Source: JBGTSJ01 sp041940305
GTDB taxonomy: Bacteria > Planctomycetota > Planctomycetia > Planctomycetales > Planctomycetaceae
Direction: 5' to 3'
DNA: 64,000 nt
Assembly: GCA_041940305.1 (NCBI GenBank)
Contig: JBGTSJ010000005.1
Location: 248,001-312,000, forward strand
Position 1 is the first letter of the stretch. Every line of letters starts with the position of its first letter. Shown here piece after piece: positions 35,195 through 43,631 of this stretch. The notes beneath the pieces are model-generated. The model was given only the letters and a program-made list of their open reading frames with translations. It was not told the DNA's origin and made no database searches. Both the position numbers and the translations under genes were made by a program.

Positions 35195-37702
35195 TCACTC
35201 GTCGAGGACGGCGCGAATCTTGCGGGCGAGGGCGTCGCTGGTGAAGGGCTTGTTCAGGGTGGCCACTTCGGCGCGCTCGGCGGCCAGGAGCTGATCCTCG
35301 CTGCTGCCGACCACGAAGATCACGCGGATCGACGGATCGCATTCGTTCAGGCGGGCGGCGAGCTGGTGCCCTCCGAGTCCGGGCATTGCGAGGTTTGTCA
35401 GCACCAGCGAGACGGGATGTTCGGCGGCGCGGATGAGCTGCAGAGCGGCGTCGGCATCGGAGGCCTCCAGCACGCGATAGCCGCGCGTGGCGACGACGCG
35501 GCGCATGAGCGTGCGAATGATCTCGTCCTCCTCGACGACCAGCACGGTTTCGTGACCCTGAGGCAGCACTTCCGGCCGGGTGTCGAAGGATTGCGTGGCC
35601 AGCGCCTGCCGGACTCGAGGAAAGTGCACAATCATGCTCGTGCCGGCGCCCGGCACCGTTTCGACCTTGATGAATCCACCAGCCTGCCGGATGATGCCGG
35701 CCACGGTCGCCAGTCCCATGCCGGTGCCGCGTCCCACACCCTTGGTGGTGAAGAACGGTTCGAAGATCCTGGCTTTGGTTGATTCGTCCATGCCGCAACC
35801 ATTGTCGGTGACCCTGAGTACGACATAGTCGCCCGACCGGGCCCCGGGAATCTCGTGCGCCTGGGCGGCGGTGAACGAGGCGTGCCGCGTCTCAATGGTG
35901 ATTCGACCGGCGCCCTGCATGGCGTCGCGGGCATTGACGACGAAGTTGACGAGGACCTGATCGATCTGGCTGGCATCGCCCCGGATTGCGCCGAGTCCGT
36001 CGAGGAGGTCCGTCTGCAGTTCGATATTGGGCCCAATCAGCCGGCGGAGCATGCGCTCCATGTCGCCGACCATGCGGTTGAGATCGAGGACGACCAGTTC
36101 CTCTCCCTGCTGGCGACTGAAGGTGAGGAGCTTGCGCGTCATCGAAGCGGCCCGCTGTCCCGCGTTATAGATCTCCGCAAGCATTTCATGGGCAGGATGT
36201 TCGGGCTCGACTTCCTCCCCGGCAATCTCGCTGTAGCTGAGGATGACCGTCAGCACGTTGTTGAAATCGTGCGCGATGCCTCCGGCGAGGAGGCCGACGG
36301 CGTCCATTTTCTGCGCCTGGCGCAGTTTGGCCTCGGTCTGTGCGAGCTTCAGCTGAGTCTGTTTCAGTTCGAGAAACTGGCCGAGGCCGGCGACGACGGT
36401 CTGGAGGATGTCCCGTTCTTCGGGGGTGGGTTCGGCGAGACCGGGCTCGCAGAAGGTCAGCACGCCGATGACACGGTTGCGATGTAGGATCGGCAGGCCG
36501 AACCCGCTGCGGCTTAGCGCAGGAGACGATCCACGGCCGGATTCGTCGTCGACGACCGGCATGTACAGAGGTTCGCACGAGTTCCAGATCCGGCCGGCGA
36601 GGCCGGATCCCGGTTTGACTTCCCTGGAGAGCGGGACATTCTCCGCACGCGACGTCGACCTACAGGCGGCGACGGACTGCAGAACGTTGCGTTGCTCGTC
36701 GACGGTCCAGAGTTCACCCGCGCCCCAGTCCATCATTTCGCAGAGCGTCTGAAGGATCGGTGTTCCGCCGTGCTCGACGCTGTCGGAGCGATCCATGATC
36801 TCGCGCAGGCGTCGCTCAAAGTGAGAGCGGCGCGACGTACGGGCCAGGGGCGTGGCGTCCTGATGTAGTTCGACGACTCCCGTCACGTTGCCGCGGTGAT
36901 CGAACTGGGGCACTGCCGAGAGCACGATGGGGATGGCGGCGCCATCGCTGCGCAGACGGATCGTGTCGAGTCGGGGAACGGGTTTGCCGGACAGCAGCCG
37001 TTGCCAGAGTTCGTCGGCCTCCCGTCGATGCGATTGCGGGACGAACCGCGGACGCTGTGAGACCGCGGCGGCCGCGGACCAGCCGTAGAGAGCTTCGGCC
37101 GCTGGATTCCAGAGGCGCACCACTCCGCCGACGTCGATTCCGACGACCGCGACGGGCGTATGGCGCAAGAGGCCATAGGCGAACTCTTCGGCCGAAGCGG
37201 CCTGACGCTGAAGCCTGATCGGGTCAAGCACCAGCGCCAATCGCGGCAGCCAGCAGTCCAGGGCATCTTGATCCAACGGTTTCCGGGCAAGGAGTTCGAC
37301 CTGCCCGATTTGAGCCGACGCCTGCACAACGGGAGCGATGTGTCCGTGTGAGAGCCGCTGCGAGCGCCCCCAGGATCGCAGCTCTTCAGAGGCGAGTTCG
37401 GAGAGCGTCAGCGGTGCCGCCACGCTGTGCGAGAATCGTGGCGGAGCATGCGATTCGATGGGCGAATTCAACGGAATCGGCAGGCCCGACTCCGCCACCA
37501 ACTCCGTTTCGCTGCCGCTGCGCAGCCAGAGTCGCGCCGCATCGGACTGGACCTCCCGACGCAACTGGTCGAGCAGGTGCGACGCGAGCGCGTCCGGCTG
37601 CCCTGCGTGTTGGGTGAGCAGTCTGAGGAGCGATTCCGCATCGGCTGCCTCGCGCCCCGATGCAGTTGAGAGCGGTGATGCCGCCGAGAACGTGCCGATC
37701 AT
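35195..37702 (-). CDS. Hybrid sensor histidine kinase with degenerate receiver domain
   Basis: The 835-residue soluble protein has a GAF-like N-terminal region (~20-160), a PAS domain (~175-290, VVGIDVGGVVRLWNPAAEALYGW), and a second GAF domain (~300-445). HisKA follows with H478 (GGIAHDFNN). The HATPase has an N box (QVLVNFVVNARDAM), VTDNGCGMD and GTGMGLATV. A C-terminal receiver (~716-835) starts TVLVVEEDE and ends with NKPF (K818), but the phosphoacceptor position in VLTNLAMPG is N770 instead of Asp. The minus-strand codon reads AAC. Phosphotransfer to this receiver should be blocked, so it may be a pseudo-receiver output or docking domain. No TM helices are present. Confidence 0.9.
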   Translation of the reverse strand: MIGTFSAASPLSTASGREAADAESLLRLLTQHAGQPDALASHLLDQLRREVQSDAARLWLRSGSETELVAESGLPIPLNSPIESHAPPRFSHSVAAPLTLSELASEELRSWGRSQRLSHGHIAPVVQASAQIGQVELLARKPLDQDALDCWLPRLALVLDPIRLQRQAASAEEFAYGLLRHTPVAVVGIDVGGVVRLWNPAAEALYGWSAAAAVSQRPRFVPQSHRREADELWQRLLSGKPVPRLDTIRLRSDGAAIPIVLSAVPQFDHRGNVTGVVELHQDATPLARTSRRSHFERRLREIMDRSDSVEHGGTPILQTLCEMMDWGAGELWTVDEQRNVLQSVAACRSTSRAENVPLSREVKPGSGLAGRIWNSCEPLYMPVVDDESGRGSSPALSRSGFGLPILHRNRVIGVLTFCEPGLAEPTPEERDILQTVVAGLGQFLELKQTQLKLAQTEAKLRQAQKMDAVGLLAGGIAHDFNNVLTVILSYSEIAGEEVEPEHPAHEMLAEIYNAGQRAASMTRKLLTFSRQQGEELVVLDLNRMVGDMERMLRRLIGPNIELQTDLLDGLGAIRGDASQIDQVLVNFVVNARDAMQGAGRITIETRHASFTAAQAHEIPGARSGDYVVLRVTDNGCGMDESTKARIFEPFFTTKGVGRGTGMGLATVAGIIRQAGGFIKVETVPGAGTSMIVHFPRVRQALATQSFDTRPEVLPQGHETVLVVEEDEIIRTLMRRVVATRGYRVLEASDADAALQLIRAAEHPVSLVLTNLAMPGLGGHQLAARLNECDPSIRVIFVVGSSEDQLLAAERAEVATLNKPFTSDALARKIRAVLDE

Positions 37703-38047
37703 GACGCGTCAGTCGATATCAACAAGGAGGATGCAGCGGAACCCTGATCCGGCCGAATGGACAGACCACGTGGTTGAGGCTGTGCATGCACAAGCTTAGG
37801 TCGCAGACTGCGCGGCGCCTGAGTGCGTCCGTGAAGTGTGCACCGATGACACGTCCCGATGAGGTTAACCAGAGACTCACAGCGTGCCCCCTGAAGCTGG
37901 ACAGCGCCCGTCACAGCGCTGGTGGCGGGCTCCCGGTTCTGATTCTGACGGTTCTCACGGCGGCGCAGCCTTTTTGCAGCGCATCCCGTTTTGACAGTTG
38001 CCAAACGGCGACGTAGGTTTCGGCGACGGGACTTCTCGCGCGTGCGA
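37703..38047. other. 345-bp divergent gap upstream of the Tad operon
   Basis: Lies between divergent starts of the hybrid kinase and the CpaE-like gene. It should contain promoters for both. No clear -35/-10 pair, riboswitch or repeat was identified by eye, and no coding region is supported. Confidence 0.45.
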
Positions 38048-39205
38048 ATGCTTCCGTCGATGGCGACCAACCCCGACGGTGACATGCAGATCCTGATTGC
38101 GAGCGACGATCCGGCGACCGCCGAGCGGCTCCGCACAGCCCTGACCACTCATGGAGTGAGCTGTCCGCTGTCGCGCGTCGTTTCTCTCGATGCAACCATA
38201 CCGGTTGTCGGCAGCACCGCGATCGACCTGGTGCTGCTGGTGGTCTCTTCCAGTCTCGATCACTCGATCCAGACGCTCGAGGAAGTCCGCCGCCGGAGCA
38301 AGGCGGCGATCGTGGCGATCGGCGCGGCCCGCGATCCGCACCACATTCTGCGAATCGTGCATGCGGGCCCGGACGACTATCTCGATATTGACGACGACTT
38401 CGCGGAACAGTTGCAGCGGACTCTCAATCGGGTGCGCGCCGCCACAACTCCCGGACAAGGTCCCGACGGACGCCTGATCACGGTGGTGTCGCACACCGGC
38501 GGGAGCGGCTGCAGCTTCCTGGCTTCGAACCTCGCCATTGCGCTGGCCGGTCTGCACTCCAGCTGCGCGTTATGCGACTTCAATCTGAGGCGCGGCGACC
38601 TGGCGACGTTCCTGAATGTCAAGCCGCGCTTCTCCGTGAGCGATCTGTCCCGAAACATTCCGCGGCTGGACAAGGGGGTGATTGATCAGGCCCTTGTGCC
38701 GCACGATTCGGGGGTCCAGCTGCTGGCGGCCCCGCCATCGCTGGCCGACGTGCAGCCGATCACGTCGGAGGCGGCCGAACAGATGGTCCGCCTGCTGCGT
38801 AACGCGTTTCCCTACGTCGTTGCCGACCTGGAGGACTTCTTCCACGCGGAGCAGATGCATCTGCTGCGGTCGAGCAGCACGGTGTGCTTTGTGCTGCGGC
38901 TTGACTTCACGGCACTTCGAAACACGCGCCGCAGCCTCGAGTACATGGAACGGGAAGGGCTCGATTCCAATCGCGTTCAGATTGTCATCAACCAGTTTGG
39001 ACGTCCCAAGGAGATCATGGTCAACCAGGCGGAGAAGGTGCTGGGCCGCAAGCTGTCGTTTTTCATTCCCTTTGACCAGCGCACCGCGGTGTCCTCGCTG
39101 AATCGCGGAGTGCCGGTGATGTGGGAGGCCCCGAAATCCAAGATGAGCCGCGCGATCCGCAAGATTGCGGAGCACATCTCGCAGACCGAAGCCGTGGCCG
39201 TGTGA
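38048..39205 (+). CDS. CpaE/TadZ-like MinD-family protein with atypical Walker A
   Basis: The 385-residue product has an N-terminal receiver-like pseudo-domain (~12-130, MQILIASDDPATAERLRTAL) and a C-terminal MinD/ParA-type domain. The P-loop position reads VVSHTGGSGCSFLASNLA (149-156), so the deviant Walker A lysine of KGGVGxT/S is Thr. Walker A'/B parts (ALCDFNLRRGD; VVADLEDF) are partly kept. CpaE/TadZ proteins position Tad pili at the pole. Being directly upstream (91 bp) of tadA fits that role. The ATG at 38048 is chosen; 38060 is also possible. ATP use is doubtful. Confidence 0.83.
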   Translation: MLPSMATNPDGDMQILIASDDPATAERLRTALTTHGVSCPLSRVVSLDATIPVVGSTAIDLVLLVVSSSLDHSIQTLEEVRRRSKAAIVAIGAARDPHHILRIVHAGPDDYLDIDDDFAEQLQRTLNRVRAATTPGQGPDGRLITVVSHTGGSGCSFLASNLAIALAGLHSSCALCDFNLRRGDLATFLNVKPRFSVSDLSRNIPRLDKGVIDQALVPHDSGVQLLAAPPSLADVQPITSEAAEQMVRLLRNAFPYVVADLEDFFHAEQMHLLRSSSTVCFVLRLDFTALRNTRRSLEYMEREGLDSNRVQIVINQFGRPKEIMVNQAEKVLGRKLSFFIPFDQRTAVSSLNRGVPVMWEAPKSKMSRAIRKIAEHISQTEAVAV

Positions 39206-39296
39206 GGACGTCTCCGCGACGCCGGGATCTCAGGCTGCCGGGCTATGAAGTTGCGTACGTTCGCTGTTTCCGCGATTCCCATTCGACTGAGACGTC

Positions 39297-40667
39297 ATGT
39301 TCGGCAGCGGCTCCCCAACCAAACTGGATATTGCGCCACCCATCGTCGAACGGGATGACCGGCTGCAGCGCGTCAAGAAGGACCTGCACAAGCGGCTGAT
39401 TGCGGGGCTCGACGTTTCGGCCATCGGCCAGATGGACGACTACGAACTGCGTCGCGAGCTGCGGCGCGGCGCGGAGGAACTGTGCAGCTACCGGTCCGAC
39501 CTGCTGAGCTACGACGAGCGCGACCGGCTGATCAACGAGCTCATTGATGAGACACTGGGGTTGGGACCGCTTGAGCCGCTGCTCCGGGATCCGACGATCT
39601 CTGACATTCTCATCAACGGTCCCTCCACGGTGTACGTGGAGCGCCGCGGCCGCCTCGAGCGGACGGACGTCGAATTCCATGACGACCACCACCTGCTGGA
39701 AATCGTGCAGCGGATTGCGACGCGAGTCGGCCGACGACTCGACGAATCGAGCCCGATGGTTGACGCGCGGCTGGAGGACGGCAGCCGCGTGAACGCCGTC
39801 ATCCGGCCGCTGGCCCTGGACGGCGCGCTGGTGTCCATTCGCCGGTTTTCGGCGCGCCCGCTGCTCGCCGGCGATCTGATCGCCCGCAACTCGGCCGCGC
39901 CGGAAATGATCGAATTCCTGTCGGCGTGCGTCCGGGCCCGGCTGAACATGGTGGTGTCGGGAGGGACCGGGAGCGGCAAGACGACGCTGCTGAACATGCT
40001 GTCGGGCTACATCTCCCACGACGAGCGGGTCGCCACAATTGAGGATGCCGCCGAGCTGCGCCTGCAGCAGCCGCACCTCGCGCGGATGGAGACCAGGCCC
40101 CCGAACGTCGAGAACCGGGGCGAGATCACGGCGCGCGACCTTGTGCGGAATGCGCTGCGAATGCGGCCGGACCGGATCATCGTCGGCGAGTGCCGCGGGT
40201 CTGAGGCGTTCGACATGCTGCAGGCGATGAACACCGGTCATGACGGCAGCCTGACGACCGTGCACGCGAATGACACGCGCGATGCGGTCAGCCGTCTCGA
40301 AATGCTGGTCGCCCTTGCCGGTTTCGATATTCCGCAGTGGTTCATTCGCAAACAGATCGCCTCGGCCATCCAGATCGTGGTGCAGACGCGTCGGCTGAGC
40401 GGCGGCCAGCGGCGGATCGTGCAGATCTCCGAGATCACGGGGGTGCAGTCCGACAACGTGAGCATGCACGACGTTTTTCACTTCGAGCAGACCGGCGTGG
40501 ACGAGAAGGGAGCGGCCGTCGGATCGTTCCATGCGACGGGGATTCAGCCCCGGTGCCTGCAGCGGTTCAAGTCCTGCGGCATCGACGTCCCGCTTTCGAT
40601 GTTCGAGCGGCGCGTGCTGACGCACGCCCGTTCTGATGCATACACTGTCGGGAGGCCGGGATCATGA
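39297..40667 (+). CDS. tadA: TadA/CpaF secretion ATPase
   Basis: This hexameric ATPase powers Tad (Flp) pilus assembly at the inner membrane. The 456 residues have an N-terminal helical domain, DETLGLGPLEPLLRDPTISDILINGP, Walker A SGGTGSGKTT (222-229 core), the Asp box VATIEDAAEL, Walker B RIIVGECRG, and the His box TGHDGSLTTVHAN. Length is normal for CpaF. It overlaps tadB by 4 bp (ATGA at 40664), so translation is likely coupled. Confidence 0.95.
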   Translation: MFGSGSPTKLDIAPPIVERDDRLQRVKKDLHKRLIAGLDVSAIGQMDDYELRRELRRGAEELCSYRSDLLSYDERDRLINELIDETLGLGPLEPLLRDPTISDILINGPSTVYVERRGRLERTDVEFHDDHHLLEIVQRIATRVGRRLDESSPMVDARLEDGSRVNAVIRPLALDGALVSIRRFSARPLLAGDLIARNSAAPEMIEFLSACVRARLNMVVSGGTGSGKTTLLNMLSGYISHDERVATIEDAAELRLQQPHLARMETRPPNVENRGEITARDLVRNALRMRPDRIIVGECRGSEAFDMLQAMNTGHDGSLTTVHANDTRDAVSRLEMLVALAGFDIPQWFIRKQIASAIQIVVQTRRLSGGQRRIVQISEITGVQSDNVSMHDVFHFEQTGVDEKGAAVGSFHATGIQPRCLQRFKSCGIDVPLSMFERRVLTHARSDAYTVGRPGS

Positions 40668-41617
40668 GTCTGGGCCACTCGCCACTTCTGACCGCTGCCG
40701 CCGTCGTTGCCGGAATCGGCTGCGGCGGCTTTGTGCTATACGAGGTCCTGCTCCGTTACCGGGGGCAGGTTCGATCGCGCCTGTCGGAAGAGTTCGGGGA
40801 AGGGCACCTGCGTTCCTCCCGGACGACGTTGTTCAAGGACCTCAGCAAGCTCGCTCAGGAGGCCGACGCCGAGCAGGGATCGTTCGTGGCCCGCTGGGAA
40901 CTGATCCTGGAGCAGGCCGACGTCAACTTTTCACTGAGGCAGCTGTTGCTGTTCACGCTGCTCAGCGGGGTGTTCGTCGCTTTAGGCGTCCTGCTGTGCT
41001 TCCACTCGGTGATCGGAACCTGCATGGCGATGCTGCCGGGAGCGGCGCTGCCGGCGCTGTACACGCTCGCCAGGCGCCGGAAGCGAATCGAAACGCTGCG
41101 CCGTCAACTGCCGGACGCGTTCGAAATTATGAGCCGCTCGATCCGGGCCGGACAGACGGTGCCGCGCAGCTTTCAGGTTGTTGCAGACGATTTCGATCCG
41201 CCGCTGGGGGACGAGTTCGGCTGGTGCTACGAGCAGCAGAACCTCGGCCTGCCGCCTGACGTGGCGCTGCGCGACCTGGCGCGCCGGACGGGGGTGCCCG
41301 AGCTGCAAATGCTGGTGGTGGCGCTCCTGGTGCAGCGGCAGTCCGGCGGCAGCCCGGTTGAGCTGCTGGAGAACCTGGCACTGGTCGTCCGCAAGCGGAA
41401 CCGTCTGCGCGAGAAGGTGAAATCACTGACGGCCGAGGGGCGGATGCAGGCGATGGTGCTGCTGTGCATACCGCCGGCCGTGGTGGCGGCCGTCTCGATG
41501 ACCAACCCCGATTACATGAGCGCGTTGTGGGCACAGCCCTGGCTGCTCGCCGGGATGGCTGCCTCCGAGGTGATTGGTGCGCTCTGGATTCGCCGGATCA
41601 TCACATTCCGATATTGA
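40664..41617 (+). CDS. tadB: TadB-like inner-membrane platform protein (T2SSF domain)
   Basis: The 317-residue product has an N-terminal TM helix (LLTAAAVVAGIGCGGFVLY), a paired TM segment (~88-140), the conserved cytosolic T2SSF domain (RQLPDAFEIMSRSIRAGQTVPRSFQVVA...ELQMLVVALLVQRQSGGSPVELLENLA, a TadB hallmark), and C-terminal TM helices. It forms the assembly platform with TadC for the TadA ATPase. It is followed by tadC after 8 bp. Confidence 0.93.
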   Translation: MSLGHSPLLTAAAVVAGIGCGGFVLYEVLLRYRGQVRSRLSEEFGEGHLRSSRTTLFKDLSKLAQEADAEQGSFVARWELILEQADVNFSLRQLLLFTLLSGVFVALGVLLCFHSVIGTCMAMLPGAALPALYTLARRRKRIETLRRQLPDAFEIMSRSIRAGQTVPRSFQVVADDFDPPLGDEFGWCYEQQNLGLPPDVALRDLARRTGVPELQMLVVALLVQRQSGGSPVELLENLALVVRKRNRLREKVKSLTAEGRMQAMVLLCIPPAVVAAVSMTNPDYMSALWAQPWLLAGMAASEVIGALWIRRIITFRY

Positions 41618-41625
41618 GGTGACCG

Positions 41626-42600
41626 ATGTCCGCCCTGAGCCCGCAAGCATCGCTTCTACTGGTGTTCCTCGCCGTGACGGCACTCGTCGCGATCGTGGGG
41701 GCCTGGGCCATTGCGGGGGATTCGCAGGTGACGCAGCGGATCGGAGAGCTGTCCGACCCGCACAGCGCGTTTATCCGCAAACGGATGCGAGGAGCCGGCC
41801 GTTCCTTTGGCAGCTCGTTGCAACAACTGCTTACATCCCTGGGTCTGAAGCTGCTCCCAACCGCCGATGCCGGACACTCGCAACTGCAGGAGCGATTCCT
41901 CAGTGCGGGCATCTATTCCCCCACGGGACCGTTCGTCTTCGCGGCGGTGAGGTTCGTGGGGGGATTGATTCTTCCCGGGCTGGTCCTCGTCGCCGGAGTG
42001 ATCGGGCTGGCCGACCTCTGGGACTCGGTGCTGTCAGCGTCCGTGATCGGCGCGATCGGGTTCTTCGGACCGACGCTATGGCTGCACTCCCGCGTGTCGC
42101 GGCGTCAAATGCTCCTGCGCACGTCGCTACCTGACTTCCTGGACCTGATGGTGACATGCCTGGAAGCCGGCCAGAGTTTTGAGGCCGCATTGCAACGCGT
42201 CACTTCGGAGATGCGGACGGCCCATCCGGTGCTCGCGCTGGAGCTGATGATCGTCCAGCGGGAGCTTGCGCTGGGAGCGACGCCGTTTCGCGTCCTGCGC
42301 AACTTTGCGGAGCGATCCCGGCTGGACGTTGTCCGGACGCTGGCCACATTCGTCGATCAGGCGCAGAAGTTCGGCTGCAGCATGACCGAATCTTTGCGCA
42401 CGCATGCCGAGATGCTGCGTGAACTTCGGGAACAGCGAGCGGAAGAGATGGCGCAGAAGGCCGCGGTGAAGATTCTGTTTCCAACGCTGCTGTTCATCTT
42501 CCCTCCCATCCTGATCACGCTGGCGGGGCCGGCAGTGCTCGAGTTCCAGCAGAAACTTCGCCCGACCACTGAAGAAGCCGTCGAGTCGTCCGTCCAATGA
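41626..42600 (+). CDS. tadC: TadC-like inner-membrane platform protein (T2SSF domain)
   Basis: The 324-residue protein has an N-terminal TM, two mid TM helices (~100-150), the T2SSF core LPDFLDLMVTCLEAGQSFEAALQRVTSEM...ALGATPFRVLRNFAERS...SMTESLRTHAEMLRELREQRAEEMAQKAAVKILFPTLLFIFPPILI, and C-terminal TMs. The order after tadB is the usual Tad order. It overlaps the TadE-like gene by 4 bp (ATGA at 42597). Confidence 0.92.
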   Translation: MSALSPQASLLLVFLAVTALVAIVGAWAIAGDSQVTQRIGELSDPHSAFIRKRMRGAGRSFGSSLQQLLTSLGLKLLPTADAGHSQLQERFLSAGIYSPTGPFVFAAVRFVGGLILPGLVLVAGVIGLADLWDSVLSASVIGAIGFFGPTLWLHSRVSRRQMLLRTSLPDFLDLMVTCLEAGQSFEAALQRVTSEMRTAHPVLALELMIVQRELALGATPFRVLRNFAERSRLDVVRTLATFVDQAQKFGCSMTESLRTHAEMLRELREQRAEEMAQKAAVKILFPTLLFIFPPILITLAGPAVLEFQQKLRPTTEEAVESSVQ

Positions 42601-43079
42601 TTCCGTCGAGCCGACATGCCCGCCGTGATCGCATGCTGACCGCGGGCACCTTGCGCATTCATGCTCGCCGCAGGAGGCCGCGCCGCGCGGCCACTGCGCT
42701 GGAACTGGTGTGCATCCTGCCGGTGCTCCTGGGGATCGTCCTGGGGGCCGTCGATCTGGGTCGATTCGCGCAGTATGAAAACATTCTGGGCAACGCTGCA
42801 CGCGAGGGATCGCATTACGGCGCGACGCATCGGCGGACGCCGCTGACAGCGGCGGCCTGGGAGTCGGGATTGAGGACCGCCGTGCTGGACGAAGCCGCGC
42901 ATTTGTCGGAGTTCGACGCAGCACTGCTCGAGATCGAAATCGAGAACTTCAATCAGGCAGACGGCACTCGGCGCGTGGAAGTGGAGGCGAGCTATCCATT
43001 TGAGACGGTCGTCAACTGGCCCGGCCTCCCGAGCCGGATCGACCTGCGTCGCCGCGTCGCCTTCCAGGAGTACCGATGA
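42597..43079 (+). CDS. TadE-like pseudopilin, first copy
   Basis: The 160-residue product has a basic leader (residues ~1-32, RRRRPRRAATALEL) followed by one hydrophobic helix (~35-55, VCILPVLLGIVLGAVDLGRF), the TadE-type N-terminal signature with a Glu early in the helix. The soluble C-terminal part is beta-rich. Such minor pseudopilins are processed and join the Tad machine. It is coupled to both neighbours by 4-bp overlaps. Confidence 0.85.
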   Translation: MIPSSRHARRDRMLTAGTLRIHARRRRPRRAATALELVCILPVLLGIVLGAVDLGRFAQYENILGNAAREGSHYGATHRRTPLTAAAWESGLRTAVLDEAAHLSEFDAALLEIEIENFNQADGTRRVEVEASYPFETVVNWPGLPSRIDLRRRVAFQEYR

Positions 43080-43576
43080 GACGTCTGCGATCGAATACGC
43101 GGAGCGGCGGCGAAGCGGCACGACACAGCACGTCGTTGCGAGTCGCACGCGGCGGCGCTGCCCTTGTTGAGGGTTCGATCGTGCTGACGGTCTTTCTGAC
43201 GATCATCTTCGTGCTCTTCGACCTCGGTCTGGCGGTGATGCGCGAGAACACCCTGGCTGAAACCGCCCGCCGCCTGGCACGGGAAGCATCCCTGCGGGGG
43301 GAGAAAGCCGCCGTGGACCGCATTCCGTGGGGGCCCGGTTCCCGGCTCGAAACGGCCGACGACGTCACAGACCTGGCGAATACGGCACGGTCCCGACTCA
43401 TGATGATGGAACCCGGAAGTGTGCAGATCGACGTCACCTGGCCCGACGGGGGAAATCGTCCCGGCGATCGCGTAACGGTGATTCTTACTTATCAACACCA
43501 AACGACCTTGCCGTTCCTATTCGGATCGCAGCCGCTGGAGTTGCGGGGCGAATCAACGATGCGCATTGAGCGGTAG
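43076..43576 (+). CDS. TadE/TadF-like pseudopilin, second copy
   Basis: The 166-residue product repeats the plan of the previous gene: a basic leader and GGAALVEGSIVLTVFLTIIFVLFDLGLAVMREN, with a Glu near the start of the hydrophobic helix. A soluble domain with DVTWPDG and VTVILTYQHQTTLP follows. It overlaps the preceding gene by 4 bp. TadE or TadF cannot be told apart with confidence. Confidence 0.82.
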   Translation: MRRLRSNTRSGGEAARHSTSLRVARGGAALVEGSIVLTVFLTIIFVLFDLGLAVMRENTLAETARRLAREASLRGEKAAVDRIPWGPGSRLETADDVTDLANTARSRLMMMEPGSVQIDVTWPDGGNRPGDRVTVILTYQHQTTLPFLFGSQPLELRGESTMRIER

Positions 43577-43631
43577 CCCGGTGGGCGCATCGCAACAGAC
43601 GGGAAGCTTCGATTCATTCCCGATCCTCTCG

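Noticed and set aside
37338..37799. Plus-strand frame at the start of the hybrid kinase and the divergent gap
   Set aside because: Ser/Arg-rich shadow overlapping the kinase; no ribosome-binding site or domain.
43566..43631. TTG start for the TadG-like gene
   Set aside because: Would add 22 residues without a typical leader and overlap the previous gene by 11 bp; the ATG at 43632 is simpler, though not proven.
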